A stretch of DNA of 64,000 bases, taken from a virus. Numbering within the stretch: position 1 is the stretch's first letter; each line of letters starts with the position of its first letter. The notes under the pieces are model-generated. The model did not search any database and was not told the DNA's origin. It saw nothing but the letters and a program-made list of their open reading frames with translations. Shown one piece after another: positions 1 through 8,861 of the stretch. The DNA lies in IMG/VR virus record IMGVR_UViG_3300031787_000056, positions 18,663-82,662 of that record; one strand, 5' to 3'. The position numbers and the translations under genes are program-made.

Positions 1-670
1 CGGCGACATTAGCGACGGACTTGCCGACCTCCGGGAACCGCGCGCTGGCGCTCTTCTCGCCGTCCACAATGGGCTCGCCGGTTTCGTCGTCAACGCGATC
101 GCTCGGTCGTCCGGAAACGACCGAAGGAACTCCGTCATGTAATACGCCTTGTTTTTCCACGCTGGCAGACTGAGGCAAAAAGCAGAGCAAGTCAATCCCA
201 ACCCCAGGATAAAGCTGCATCGGCGGCGCCAGGCACAGCACGCGCACGCGCGGGGAATCGCGGTGCTCCAGAAAGCTGATCTCCAGTTCTGATCCCGGGT
301 GTGGCGCAAACATTGACTCCGAAGATCTCACCATGATCAGCAGCAGGTGCTTGACGCGGTGCAGATGCATCGGCTCGGCGCTGCTCCACGCGACCGGTGA
401 TTTGACGTCACCGATCGGCGTGTGGAACACCAGCGTGAGTTTCTTCCTGGTGCGGTCGCTCAGGCATTTGGCCACGGCCAGCAACTCACTCTCTGCCTCG
501 GTGCCGAGCAATTGCACAAGCACCGGTGGTATGCGTAATCCCGCTTCGTGAACCGCGACGATGGGCGAGTCCGGAATGTCATACTTCGGCGCCGGGACCG
601 CAGGAATGCGAATTGTGGCCTGCTCGATTTCGTCCGCTTCGATGACCTCGCTCAGGTCTCCGCTGCGCAT
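1..670 (-). CDS. Hypothetical protein, 3' end outside window
   Basis: The minus strand stays open from ATG at 670 to the left edge, so the C-terminus is missing. The protein starts MRSGDLSEVIEADEIEQATI and has no motif I recognise; its visible last 60 residues are polar and acidic. A GTG nine bases upstream is an alternative start. It begins about 25 bases after the stop of the preceding gene and follows the RNA polymerase beta pieces in the same direction, so it is probably co-transcribed with them. Nothing links it to the missing C-terminal half of beta. Confidence 0.6.
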   Translation of the reverse strand, partial: MRSGDLSEVIEADEIEQATIRIPAVPAPKYDIPDSPIVAVHEAGLRIPPVLVQLLGTEAESELLAVAKCLSDRTRKKLTLVFHTPIGDVKSPVAWSSAEPMHLHRVKHLLLIMVRSSESMFAPHPGSELEISFLEHRDSPRVRVLCLAPPMQLYPGVGIDLLCFLPQSASVEKQGVLHDGVPSVVSGRPSDRVDDETGEPIVDGEKSASARFPEVGKSVANVA

Positions 671-695
671 TCTCGCCACCAGCGCGTCGGTGGCG

Positions 696-1412
696 TCACC
701 TGGGTTCGGGGGTCTGGATCCGGACTTCGCGCTCGAGTCCGGCGGCATGGTGGGTTGTGAGTGCATTGATTCTGGTAATGTGACGTTCGACTAGGTCGTA
801 GGTCATGGGTTGCTTGTCGATTCTGCCGTCTATTTTGTGGTGCCGGCTGACGAACATACGGCGCTGTCCATCTGCGCACCGCTCCATCGTCACGACGATT
901 CGGTGCGGTGCGAATTTGTCAGCCAGCGGTATCAGCTCCGGGTGCTGCGTCAGGGAGACGTCCACGCTCGTCGGCCAGCCGGCGTCGTAGCGCAGCGTGA
1001 ACCATCCGCGCAGCCCGAACGCGTTGAACGCGAGGACGCAGATCGACAGCGCGCAATCGGTGGCCAGCTGCATCGCTTCTGAGAAAGTTGCCGCCGACGC
1101 CCATCCCACCATGGCCTCCACGCAGGTGCGCGTTACCCTCGCGGGTGCCACGCTGCTCAGCGGCTGGCCGACGACGTCGCAGATGCGCGCAGCCCGCCCG
1201 GTTCGCATCCGTCCGCGATACGGCTTGCTTTTGGAAAGCAGCCGCTTGGCAGTAATCTGCGAGCAGTTCAGCAGCTTCGCAACCGCAGCGCAGCGGTTCG
1301 GGAAGCCGTCGGCATACGAGGACAGGTATTGCATCAGCAGCGGAGTCGACTCCGCTGGCAGCAGACGGTTCTCCGCCCTGCCGATGACACCACCGGCCGG
1401 TCCCGCTGACAT
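696..1412 (-). CDS. Hypothetical protein, 238 aa
   Basis: The start codon directly abuts the stop of the 60-residue gene upstream, which supports the start. Residues about 25-80 are rich in Lys/Arg and include a stretch (VAKLLNCSQITAKRLLSKSK) that reads like a helix-turn-helix, so a DNA-binding role is possible but unproven. The central part is hydrophobic and aromatic. It sits in the run downstream of the beta-subunit genes. Not recognised as any named family. Confidence 0.65.
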   Translation of the reverse strand: MSAGPAGGVIGRAENRLLPAESTPLLMQYLSSYADGFPNRCAAVAKLLNCSQITAKRLLSKSKPYRGRMRTGRAARICDVVGQPLSSVAPARVTRTCVEAMVGWASAATFSEAMQLATDCALSICVLAFNAFGLRGWFTLRYDAGWPTSVDVSLTQHPELIPLADKFAPHRIVVTMERCADGQRRMFVSRHHKIDGRIDKQPMTYDLVERHITRINALTTHHAAGLEREVRIQTPEPR

Positions 1413-1595
1413 TTACTTCGCGCCCATGACCGTCTTGAAGAATCCGGACACGTTGCGCTCGCGCCGCGTGTCCTGCTTCACATAACTCGCATTCAGCGCG
1501 CTGCGGCGGGGCTCCGCAATGATCGCTGTGCTGTGGTCGAAACCTTGACGGCGGGCGTTGCGGATCTGCTCTTGTGTGGGTTGGGATTGGCTCAT
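1413..1595 (-). CDS. Small basic protein, 60 aa
   Basis: Starts MSQSQPTQEQ four bases after the stop of the intein-bearing beta gene and ends immediately before the next start, a tight operon fit. The product is basic (many Arg and Lys) with no Cys and no membrane segment. Function not recognised. A longer reading in the same frame exists upstream but overlaps the beta gene and is not needed. Confidence 0.6.
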   Translation of the reverse strand: MSQSQPTQEQIRNARRQGFDHSTAIIAEPRRSALNASYVKQDTRRERNVSGFFKTVMGAK

Positions 1596-1599
1596 GGAA

Positions 1600-4437
1600 T
1601 TAGTCGGGTAGTTTGAGGGTCTTCCCCCGCAGGTTGCTGGGGCTGACCCACTCCTTCTTACCCGTGCGCCGGTTGACGAGCAACTGATAAATTCGACCGT
1701 CAGATCCGACACGGGCGCCGTGCGCCAGTCGGACGTCGATGCCGGCTTTTTCAGAATTGCCAGTCCAGTAGCCAGAAGTCCCTTTTTTGCCGCGCACATG
1801 CAACTGACCGCCCGGGACAGTGGCGCAGTAGACCAGCCCGCTGTGCGGCTGTCGGGACCAGTGCGCCTTTGAAATCTTCCGATCTTCGCGGCGCCAGATT
1901 CTCACATTGAAATATGGACGTCCGGCTGTTGTCTCGCCAACCTGCTTCGTGTAGGCCGAGTATCCCAATCCCATCGCCAACCGCTCTACGGATGCTGCAA
2001 GTCGCGCAGAGACAGTGCAGTATTTGAAACACTTGCTGGTATCAGTTCCGTCGCCGCGGATCAACGCATCAAGCATGCGCTGACGCGCTAGCAACGGCGC
2101 GGAGAATAGCGCATCCGGGATGTGTTTGTCGAAGCAGCCGCAGTCCCACTGTCGAAAATAATCGACGAACTGCAGGCCGGTGACGACGAGCGATGTCCCA
2201 GTCCCCGCAGCTCCCGGCAGTCCCATACGCCTGAACAGCGTAGAAATGCGCCGACGATTATCTGGATTTGCGACAGGACATTGGGTGATCGCCACTCGCT
2301 GTGTGCGGTGTCCATTTTTTCTTACGCCGTCAAACAGCGATCCTTCAGAAAGCCACCACCCCATGAATTCGCACCAGTCGCCGATGGTAAACGGCCCATA
2401 ATGCTTCTGCGCGCTATACTTGCTCAACTTCTCGACCTCTGGCAGCTCAAAGTGCGTCATACTGGGATCCCCGATTTCCGGCTCGTGACGCGCTGGAATC
2501 CATAATGACGCGCCTTCTACTTCGTCCGCAGTCGCTACGCTGAAATCCCTGGTGTAGAAGTCGCGCTTGTGGATCACCCTGTGCTGCGGTGTCAGTGCCA
2601 TACGCAATGTCTTGTGCTCTGCCACGATGAGATCCCCCTCGTAGTGTTCACGCACAATTCGCTCCGCGGGATGCCACTCGAGTCGACCGTCTATTTTACA
2701 GGCAAAAACCTCGTCGTCCGTGACCGCATCCCAACGCACCCATCCGCGGCGTGTATAAACCTCGTGATCGGCGGGAATGCATTCCGGCCCCGCGATCGGA
2801 TCCACGAAGCCGAACTGCGTGGCGCTGACTGCCGTCATGTCGTCCGTGATGGCATTCGGGTCGCCGATGCCGCCGGGTCCCATTTTGGTGATGCGACGCT
2901 TCTGCTCGAGGATGTGCATCGGGTTGATCTCCTCCAGCGCTGTGACCAGCGGATTGGACTTGAGGTAGCCCATCGTGTATCCGCCGAACGCGTCCGGGCC
3001 CACAGGGTCCAGTGTACGTATGCGGCTCAGCCGTCCCATCATCGCGCGCAGGGTATGTCCGTGGTCGAGCTTGACACGCTCGGCCATCAGGCGGTCCACC
3101 GTGTGGACGCGGTCGTTCGGCAGGCTGTCGCGGTCGTCCGTCTCAGCCAGGCCGCGGTTCACGGCCAGCAGCTTCTCGGTGGCAGCCAGCAGGCCGTCGA
3201 TACCCACCGGCGCATACTTCTCGTGCTCGTCGTCGTCCGCCAGGTAGCGGTGATGCGCCATGGGCGACTTCATCGGTGCTTTCGGCATCGGCTTCGGAAC
3301 TCCGATCGGGACGTAGGTCGATGCCGCCTTCGCAAACGCAGTCGGGCCATAATCCTGCGGATTGGCAAGCTGGTCCTCGTAAATGGGCACCTCACCCATC
3401 AATTGCCGAAGAGCGCGCGCCGTCACATTGCCGTGCAGCGCGTTATCCCGATGGGTCAGGTTGAACCGATCCGCCACCCACTTCCGACGATCGTCAGGCG
3501 TCTTGTCGAAATTCCTGATGAAGCCCTGCCGGGTGTTGAACGTCATGACGTCATCATCCACCAGCTCCACCCGATGCAGCGGCTCATCCTCCTCTGGCTC
3601 GATCTCGGGATGTTCCAGCCCCTGCGCGACGAGGTAGGCGCGCAATTTCTCCAGTGCGACATCAGCGTGCTTGTCCTCCACCGAGGCATGCACATCCCCG
3701 GTGTGAGCGTCATTCACGGCCAGGCCCGAAGCTTGCAGCTCCTTGAGGATCGCGTGCCAGTTCTTCCGCAGCCCCACGCCCTGCAGCTTGTCGCCGGACA
3801 GCCGGAAAGTCTTCGCCATCTTTTCCATCGGAAACTCCAGATACTTCGGATCGATCTTCCCCGTCGGATGGATGATCTGGACGTGCGGCACATCGCCGGC
3901 ATACCGGCCGTGCCCGGGCTCGAAGTGCTTCCACAGTTCCTTCGGATTCTTCGCGCGCTCGATGAGCTGCTTGATCTCATCGATCTTCAGGTCGTGATGA
4001 CGCTGGGCGAGGATCGGCTCTTTCTCTTCGTCCGACATGGCGTCCCACTCCTCGTCGCTCAGATGTCCCCACAGTTCCTTCCCTGGGGCCAGCTCGACGC
4101 CGTGGAGGCGCGTGTCCGGTGCGTCCCGCAGCAGGGCTTCGAGATCGATCTGCAGCGGCACAGACTTCCGCTGGTTCATCGGGTGTGTCGCGTCACCCTT
4201 GATGCGGTCCGTGTCGGGCTGCCCGAAGAATGCGGACGGGCCGGCGAACGACGCCTTCCACGGCTCGTCCTTCAGCTTCTGCTCCCGGAATGCCAGCCAC
4301 TCGTCGGCCGCCTTGCCGGGGCGTGCGAGTTCCAGCAGGTGCCGGTTCTCGGGCTGCGCCAGGACGTCGCCGGACAGCAGCCCGTGCTCGCGGACTGAGT
4401 CCAGCGTTTCTTCAGGGATGTAGGACAGGAGCTTCAT
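1600..4437 (-). CDS. RNA polymerase beta-like subunit, central part, with an intein
   Basis: A 945-residue protein with three parts. Residues 1 to about 430 are an N-terminal extension I cannot assign with confidence. Residues about 433-552 match the rifampicin-pocket region of bacterial RpoB: TDDRDSLPNDRV corresponds to DDIDHLGNRRV, LEQKRRITKMGPGG to LTHKRRLSALGPGG, and FGFVDPIAGPE to YGRICPIETPE. Residues 553-894 are an intein (separate entry) and only 51 residues of C-extein follow. The flap and the catalytic-site lysine region of beta are absent, so beta must be completed by another gene outside the window. Start is fixed by a 4-bp ATGA overlap with the 100-residue gene upstream. With the RpoB N-terminal gene at 4738-6225 it implies a polymerase split over several polypeptides, as in known jumbo phages. 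Confidence 0.88.
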   Translation of the reverse strand: MKLLSYIPEETLDSVREHGLLSGDVLAQPENRHLLELARPGKAADEWLAFREQKLKDEPWKASFAGPSAFFGQPDTDRIKGDATHPMNQRKSVPLQIDLEALLRDAPDTRLHGVELAPGKELWGHLSDEEWDAMSDEEKEPILAQRHHDLKIDEIKQLIERAKNPKELWKHFEPGHGRYAGDVPHVQIIHPTGKIDPKYLEFPMEKMAKTFRLSGDKLQGVGLRKNWHAILKELQASGLAVNDAHTGDVHASVEDKHADVALEKLRAYLVAQGLEHPEIEPEEDEPLHRVELVDDDVMTFNTRQGFIRNFDKTPDDRRKWVADRFNLTHRDNALHGNVTARALRQLMGEVPIYEDQLANPQDYGPTAFAKAASTYVPIGVPKPMPKAPMKSPMAHHRYLADDDEHEKYAPVGIDGLLAATEKLLAVNRGLAETDDRDSLPNDRVHTVDRLMAERVKLDHGHTLRAMMGRLSRIRTLDPVGPDAFGGYTMGYLKSNPLVTALEEINPMHILEQKRRITKMGPGGIGDPNAITDDMTAVSATQFGFVDPIAGPECIPADHEVYTRRGWVRWDAVTDDEVFACKIDGRLEWHPAERIVREHYEGDLIVAEHKTLRMALTPQHRVIHKRDFYTRDFSVATADEVEGASLWIPARHEPEIGDPSMTHFELPEVEKLSKYSAQKHYGPFTIGDWCEFMGWWLSEGSLFDGVRKNGHRTQRVAITQCPVANPDNRRRISTLFRRMGLPGAAGTGTSLVVTGLQFVDYFRQWDCGCFDKHIPDALFSAPLLARQRMLDALIRGDGTDTSKCFKYCTVSARLAASVERLAMGLGYSAYTKQVGETTAGRPYFNVRIWRREDRKISKAHWSRQPHSGLVYCATVPGGQLHVRGKKGTSGYWTGNSEKAGIDVRLAHGARVGSDGRIYQLLVNRRTGKKEWVSPSNLRGKTLKLPD
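1756..2781 (-). other. LAGLIDADG intein inside the beta subunit
   Basis: Protein residues 553-894 (342 aa). Block A starts CIPADHEVYTRRGW; block B contains LTPQHRVIH; two LAGLIDADG-type helices are visible (FMGWWLSEGSLF near residue 691 and MLDALIRGDGT near 788); block F reads LVYCATVP; the end is WTGN followed by Ser as the +1 nucleophile. The penultimate residue is Gly, not the usual His. Removing it joins PIAGPE to SEKAGIDVRL, the place where RpoB has PIETPEGPNIGL. Self-splicing and homing are known for the family; activity here is inferred. Confidence 0.88.
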
Positions 4438-4736
4438 AACGTCGCGCAGGTTGGTTGCGGCATGCTGCGTATCCAGACTGCCTCCACCCCGTGCTCGATC
4501 CCGCTCATGCCCAAAGGAGGGCGATGAGTAGTGACGTATTCAAGCGTTCCGCGCATGAGATCAGTCACCGCCTTGATTTGAGCATCGCACGTGTCTGACA
4601 ATTCTTGCGTCAGAGTCCCGTCGCCGGGCAGAGAGATTACCATGAACCACATGTCTTCGTCCGCCGCCTTGCGTATCTCGAAAGGCAGAGCGAAAACTCC
4701 CAGCGCCTCATAGCCTCCACGTTGTGATTGTGTCAT
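4434..4736 (-). CDS. Hypothetical protein, 100 aa, between the two beta genes
   Basis: Acidic-to-neutral protein starting MTQSQRGGYEALGVFALPFE, lying between the N-terminal and central beta genes, with a 4-bp overlap downstream and a 1-base gap upstream. The tight packing suggests co-translation with the polymerase subunits. No motif recognised. Confidence 0.6.
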   Translation of the reverse strand: MTQSQRGGYEALGVFALPFEIRKAADEDMWFMVISLPGDGTLTQELSDTCDAQIKAVTDLMRGTLEYVTTHRPPLGMSGIEHGVEAVWIRSMPQPTCATL

Positions 4737-4737
4737 T

Positions 4738-6225
4738 TTATTGTAGATCCTCCGGTTTGATGTGTCCCTCCAGCGCCAGCGTCATCAGCTCCCCAGGTCC
4801 GGGAGCGTCGTCGGTCTTGGCACCGCGGCCGCGCGCCAGCTTGGCTAGGCGTTCGCGCTCGGAGTCGTCGAAGTCGTGCCGCTGCATGTAGTGGCGGACA
4901 TACTCCTTACGGCGGTAGCCTTCCATCTCCTCCTTGAAGTCTTCCCGCTGCTTAGCGGGCAGCAGCTTCAGCGGGTCGATGCCCCAGTTGACCAGGGCGA
5001 ACGCGCGGCGTGGTGTCGGCTTGGCCTCGAACTGCGCGCCGGTCCGAGCCTTGAAACTTTTCCACCTGGCGATCTGCTTCTCGTCTGTCTCGCCGCGGCG
5101 ACCGGTGTGGTAGTTCTCATACCACTGCAGCCAGCCCTGCTTGTCGGTGTCGTCCAGCCAGTGCTCCGGCCACGCGCGCATGGACGCAAGGCGCGGACCT
5201 TTGCCGCCGTAGATCGCGTTGTAGGACTCCTTGAGTTCGTCCGGCGTGAAGTCCGGGGAGAACGCCGCGCGCTTGGTCAGCGGCACGTCGAACGATTCCC
5301 ACTGTCCCCATATCTGTTCGGGCGTGAAGTCAGGATCGAACGGGACGGCTGCCGCCTTGGTCATGCGGTCGGCTGCGTCGATCGCGGCCCCCGCCATCCT
5401 CCAGCTTGCCGCCTTCTCGTGGCTGTAAAGGTTCGGCAGGTTCTGCTTGAGAATCGACTCCGCCACCTGGGCGCGGTCCAGCGCCGCCCGGATGTCCTTC
5501 ACGCGGTCCTCCGGCGCGCGCGCTGGGTCGCGCTCCCACTTCGGGATCACCTTGTTGTACACGCGGTCCAGCGTGTGCCTCGAATACTTCGCCCGGTTGG
5601 CTTCGAGAATCTCCGGCCCCCACCGGCGCGCGAGCTCCTCGTCCGTCACCCCGAGGTCCTTGAACACCGAGTAGGCGTGCAGGTCCGACGATCCCACCTT
5701 GAGACGATACTGCGCCGTGCGCGGGTCGAACGACACCCGCATGGCCGAGCCGGTGCCGGGGCGCACGTTCAGATGCGTCTCGAGTTCGCCATTGTCCCGG
5801 CGTCGCGTGTAGGCCCCAGGCAGCAGGCGCGACTGCATGGCTGGGGCATACTCGGATCCGTTCTCGATGAACGTCCCGCGCTCCGTCAGGTAAGGCACTC
5901 GGGCCAGCGTCACATTCTTGCGCTCGTCGAGCACCTCGTTGGTCACGTCGTCCACGAGCCGCATCGTTCCGCGCAGCCGGCGCACGAGCGACTTGTCGTC
6001 CAGCAGCGCCTCGCGTTGCTCGGCTTTGGTGAACCTCGCCGGACCGACATACTTCATGTCTTTCAGCTCCAGCCGGACTCCGCCGTAGGCGTAGCCGTTG
6101 ACGTAGCGCTGCATGGACTGCATCACAGAGGTATCGATCGCCTCCCGCGTGGCGTCGGAATCTTCCGGGTCGCGAAGCGTGACGCCTTCTGGCGGCTCAG
6201 GGATGTCGGAGGATGGGTTCGGCAC
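4738..6225 (-). CDS. RNA polymerase beta-like subunit, N-terminal part
   Basis: A 495-residue protein. Residues 111-140 (VPYLTERGTFIENGSEYAPA, then MQSRLLPGAY) match the RpoB protrusion motif TEKGTFIINGxERVxVSQLxRSPGVYF, the clearest evidence. The preceding stretch with KSLVRRLRGTMRLVD and ERKNVTLARV also fits the beta N-terminal domain. The last 250 residues are charged and less recognisable. It is encoded just upstream of the central beta gene, in the order expected for one ancestral rpoB broken by a gene boundary. Either fission of a phage beta gene or an ancient two-gene beta as in phiKZ-type phages would explain it. Confidence 0.82.
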   Translation of the reverse strand: MPNPSSDIPEPPEGVTLRDPEDSDATREAIDTSVMQSMQRYVNGYAYGGVRLELKDMKYVGPARFTKAEQREALLDDKSLVRRLRGTMRLVDDVTNEVLDERKNVTLARVPYLTERGTFIENGSEYAPAMQSRLLPGAYTRRRDNGELETHLNVRPGTGSAMRVSFDPRTAQYRLKVGSSDLHAYSVFKDLGVTDEELARRWGPEILEANRAKYSRHTLDRVYNKVIPKWERDPARAPEDRVKDIRAALDRAQVAESILKQNLPNLYSHEKAASWRMAGAAIDAADRMTKAAAVPFDPDFTPEQIWGQWESFDVPLTKRAAFSPDFTPDELKESYNAIYGGKGPRLASMRAWPEHWLDDTDKQGWLQWYENYHTGRRGETDEKQIARWKSFKARTGAQFEAKPTPRRAFALVNWGIDPLKLLPAKQREDFKEEMEGYRRKEYVRHYMQRHDFDDSERERLAKLARGRGAKTDDAPGPGELMTLALEGHIKPEDLQ

Positions 6226-6261
6226 GTTGTGGTTCTACCCTGTTTGTGCGCCCGATGCAAT

Positions 6262-6906
6262 CTACGGATTTATCCGATCTCGCGCATCTTCGCCAATTGT
6301 TGCGGACGCGGGCGCTCTCACGAGCGGGGACCTGTTCGCCTCGTCCTGTTTTCGCTTCTTCTCGAGTGACAGATACGCCGCCACTTGGTGCGCGTTCTCA
6401 TCCATCCACTCGATGCACTTCATCGCCGGCGCGTGCCAGCACTTGCAGTCGATCACGTATTCCACGCCGCCGAAGATCACGGTGCCGATCGACCACTGGC
6501 GCGCGACGGCGTCCGGATCCGCTTCCAGCGCTTCGAGCTCTCCCTCGTTCCAGTCGTAGCCGGTGTCCGGGGCGTAGAACTGCCGACCGCACGCGCACTC
6601 ACGGCGACAGCCGGCGGTGCGACTGGTGAATGCCTGCTCGAAGTTCTGAAGCTTCGGAGGCAGCTCGTCCCACGTGGCGACGCCGCTCCATTTTTTGACT
6701 TCAGACGCCGTCGCGCTGTCGGAACGACCCATTTTGTCGAGCCACAGCACAGTGATGCGTCCACCGCCGGATGAACCAACGGACCCGATCACGACGTCTG
6801 ACTTGAACAGGAATCCCTTATCCAACGTCAGGCTCAACGATTCGGCGTCGTCGCAACTCTCCATCGCTTTACGCAGATCGCCTACGGTATGAATTTTAGC
6901 ACTCAT
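6262..6906 (-). CDS. Hypothetical protein with a Cys cluster, 214 aa
   Basis: Starts MSAKIHTVGDLRKAMESCDD. The middle carries CRRECACG and later CKCWH, spaced as a possible zinc site. The C-terminal 40 residues are charged. It lies 36 bases upstream of the beta N-terminal gene. No family recognised. Confidence 0.65.
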   Translation of the reverse strand: MSAKIHTVGDLRKAMESCDDAESLSLTLDKGFLFKSDVVIGSVGSSGGGRITVLWLDKMGRSDSATASEVKKWSGVATWDELPPKLQNFEQAFTSRTAGCRRECACGRQFYAPDTGYDWNEGELEALEADPDAVARQWSIGTVIFGGVEYVIDCKCWHAPAMKCIEWMDENAHQVAAYLSLEKKRKQDEANRSPLVRAPASATIGEDARDRINP

Positions 6907-6912
6907 CGGTTA

Positions 6913-7125
6913 TCAGACGCTCCCTTCTGTCCCCAGTTCGGCTCCCAGTTCAGCTGCTCTGCGCGCGACAGCAACCCACGAGTCGCTCTGCTTTTGCTTC
7001 CGCGGGTCTGCGCGGAACTCTGTCCATTTCGGAAGCGGCTCGCCGTTGTAGGCGACTCCTCCAACATGCAGACAAAGCTCTTCGTAGAGGATGCCTGCGA
7101 GCGTTTCGATTTCGGTATCTTTCAT
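6913..7125 (-). CDS. Small hypothetical protein, 70 aa
   Basis: Starts MKDTEIETLAGILYEELCLH; mixed charge, no motif. It is packed between the RecQ-like gene (8-base gap) and the 214-residue gene (6-base gap), in the same direction, which is the main support for it being real. Confidence 0.6.
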   Translation of the reverse strand: MKDTEIETLAGILYEELCLHVGGVAYNGEPLPKWTEFRADPRKQKQSDSWVAVARRAAELGAELGTEGSV

Positions 7126-7133
7126 GTTTGTGT

Positions 7134-8861
7134 TTATCGGTTCAGGTGTTTCTCCAGGAAGTCATGCTTCGCATCGTCCGCCTCGTTCGTGTAGTCCAGC
7201 ACCAGCTCCAGGTCCGCATTCGCGCGCGCAGACTTCTCGTGCAGTCGGTCGAACGACTCCTTCGGAATTTCGTCAGGACGCCGCAAGATCTGCAGCGGCT
7301 TGCGCGTGGTGGACCGCACCCATTCCAGGATGTTCTTGTCGTGCATCTTTCGCATGCGCGACATCACCGTGACCGGCTCGGCGCCGCACTGCTCCGCCAG
7401 CGCATCCACGTCGAACTGCCACCAGCCGTCCTTCTCCACGCCGACGTCGAAGATCGCGTCGCGCGTTTCCGATTCCTTCTTCGTCATGGTCGGAATGACT
7501 TCCTCAAACCGGATGCGATGCTGCCGCGCGGCGTCTGCGTCGTGCGCGAAGATTCGCTCACCCAGGCAGAACGACATGATGGCCTGGGTCGCGAACGGAT
7601 CGATCGAAGCCCGCTTGCATATCTCATCGCGCGACGCCGTGATCGCCCCGTTGGCGCCCTCACGCATCTGACTTGCCGCCTTGAAGAACGCCTTGATGTC
7701 CTCCGGCGTTGGATTGCCGCAGCGGATGAAGTGCTTCCGCGTGCGAATGCCCTCAGGAGTCGGAATGATCGTGCAGTAGGAGTCGAGACCGTCTCTGCCT
7801 GCGCGACCCACTTCTTGCGCCAAAGCCACCAGAGTGCCCGGGATGTCGAAGTGCACCACGTGTCTGATATTGCCTTTATCCACGCCCATGCCGAACGCGT
7901 TCGTGGCCACGATGACTGCCTCGGGGTCCGCCATGAACTTGTCCTGGTTGAACCGACGATCCGGCTGCAGCATTCCGCCGTGGTAGAAGTAGACCGGGCG
8001 GTTGGTGTAGCGGCTGATGGCCGCCGCGTATTCCTCCACCCTCTTACGCGTGGAAGCGTAGACGATGGTCGGCCCCTCGCAGTTCGCAGCCACCCAGGGT
8101 GCGGCCTCCGACATGCGGTCCAGGAACAGGGACGCCAGATGCAGATTCGTGCGGCGCGGGTAGTGGTAGATCAGCTTGGCCTTGAGGATGCCCAGACCGC
8201 TCCGCACCTCCGCCTCAGCCTCCTCGGACAGCGTCGCAGAGAACGCCGCCACCACTTTCGGCTGCACCTTCTGGATGAACTCCCCGGCGAACTTGTAGCC
8301 GGGACGGAAGGTGTCCGCCCAGTCATGGAACGTATGTGCTTCGTCCATCGCCACAAAATCAGGCGGGAACTGCGACACCACGTTCGACCACTCCGGATTC
8401 GAGAAGCGCTCCGGGCTGACCAGCATGAACTGCAGCGTGCCTGACGCCCAGTCCCGCAGCACCGAGGCGTTGTGTCCGTCTGTCTCCTGGCTGGAGATGG
8501 ACGCCGCAGCAAGCCCCTTGCGCTGCATGGACGTGGCCTGGTCACGCATGAGCGCGATCAGCGGGTAGATGACGATGGTGCGCCAGCCCATGCACAGCGT
8601 CGGCACAACGAAGCATGCACTTTTCCCAGACCCGGTTGGCAGGATCGTGATCGTGTCCCGCTGCGCCATGATGGACTTCACCGATCGGTCCTGCCCCTCC
8701 CGGAGCGTGCTGAACCCCAGGCTGTTCAGGACCGCCGGCATCTTCTTCATTCCCTGCATCAGCGCCTGTATTTCGGCGGTGGTTGTTACGGCTTTCCGCG
8801 CTTCGATCGGAGGACTTTCAGTTTCGGATTCTTCGGGTTTCGGTTTGGTCAGAGTCGACAT
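7134..8861 (-). CDS. RecQ-family superfamily 2 DNA helicase
   Basis: 575 residues, typical for the RecQ helicase core. Visible motifs in order: Q-like FSTLREGQ (50-57), Walker A LPTGSGKS (74-81), DEAH box (173-176), FSAT (motif III, near 207), YHGGM (motif IV region, near 291) and VGRAGRDG (motif VI, near 345). A C-terminal helical region probably corresponds to a reduced RecQ-Ct; no clear Cys4 zinc site is seen. Known role of the family: ATP-dependent 3'-5' DNA unwinding in recombination. The 13-base overlap with the next gene upstream supports the start at MSTLTKPKPE. Confidence 0.9.
   Translation of the reverse strand: MSTLTKPKPEESETESPPIEARKAVTTTAEIQALMQGMKKMPAVLNSLGFSTLREGQDRSVKSIMAQRDTITILPTGSGKSACFVVPTLCMGWRTIVIYPLIALMRDQATSMQRKGLAAASISSQETDGHNASVLRDWASGTLQFMLVSPERFSNPEWSNVVSQFPPDFVAMDEAHTFHDWADTFRPGYKFAGEFIQKVQPKVVAAFSATLSEEAEAEVRSGLGILKAKLIYHYPRRTNLHLASLFLDRMSEAAPWVAANCEGPTIVYASTRKRVEEYAAAISRYTNRPVYFYHGGMLQPDRRFNQDKFMADPEAVIVATNAFGMGVDKGNIRHVVHFDIPGTLVALAQEVGRAGRDGLDSYCTIIPTPEGIRTRKHFIRCGNPTPEDIKAFFKAASQMREGANGAITASRDEICKRASIDPFATQAIMSFCLGERIFAHDADAARQHRIRFEEVIPTMTKKESETRDAIFDVGVEKDGWWQFDVDALAEQCGAEPVTVMSRMRKMHDKNILEWVRSTTRKPLQILRRPDEIPKESFDRLHEKSARANADLELVLDYTNEADDAKHDFLEKHLNR

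Noticed and set aside
2569-4398. Long plus-strand reading frame (609 codons) opposite the beta gene
   Set aside because: It is antisense to a gene with clear RpoB and intein motifs, and has the His/Arg/Leu-rich composition typical of shadow frames in GC-rich DNA.
1600-6225. Frameshifted single beta gene caused by sequencing error
   Set aside because: A complete 100-residue gene with proper overlaps lies between the parts and the central gene has a long own N-terminal extension, so a simple frameshift does not explain it.
4876-6369. Plus-strand frame of 497 codons opposite the beta N-terminal gene
   Set aside because: Antisense shadow of a motif-supported gene; composition skewed to Arg, Leu, Val and His.
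7128-8444. Plus-strand frame of 438 codons opposite the RecQ-like helicase
   Set aside because: Antisense shadow; all helicase motifs are on the minus strand.
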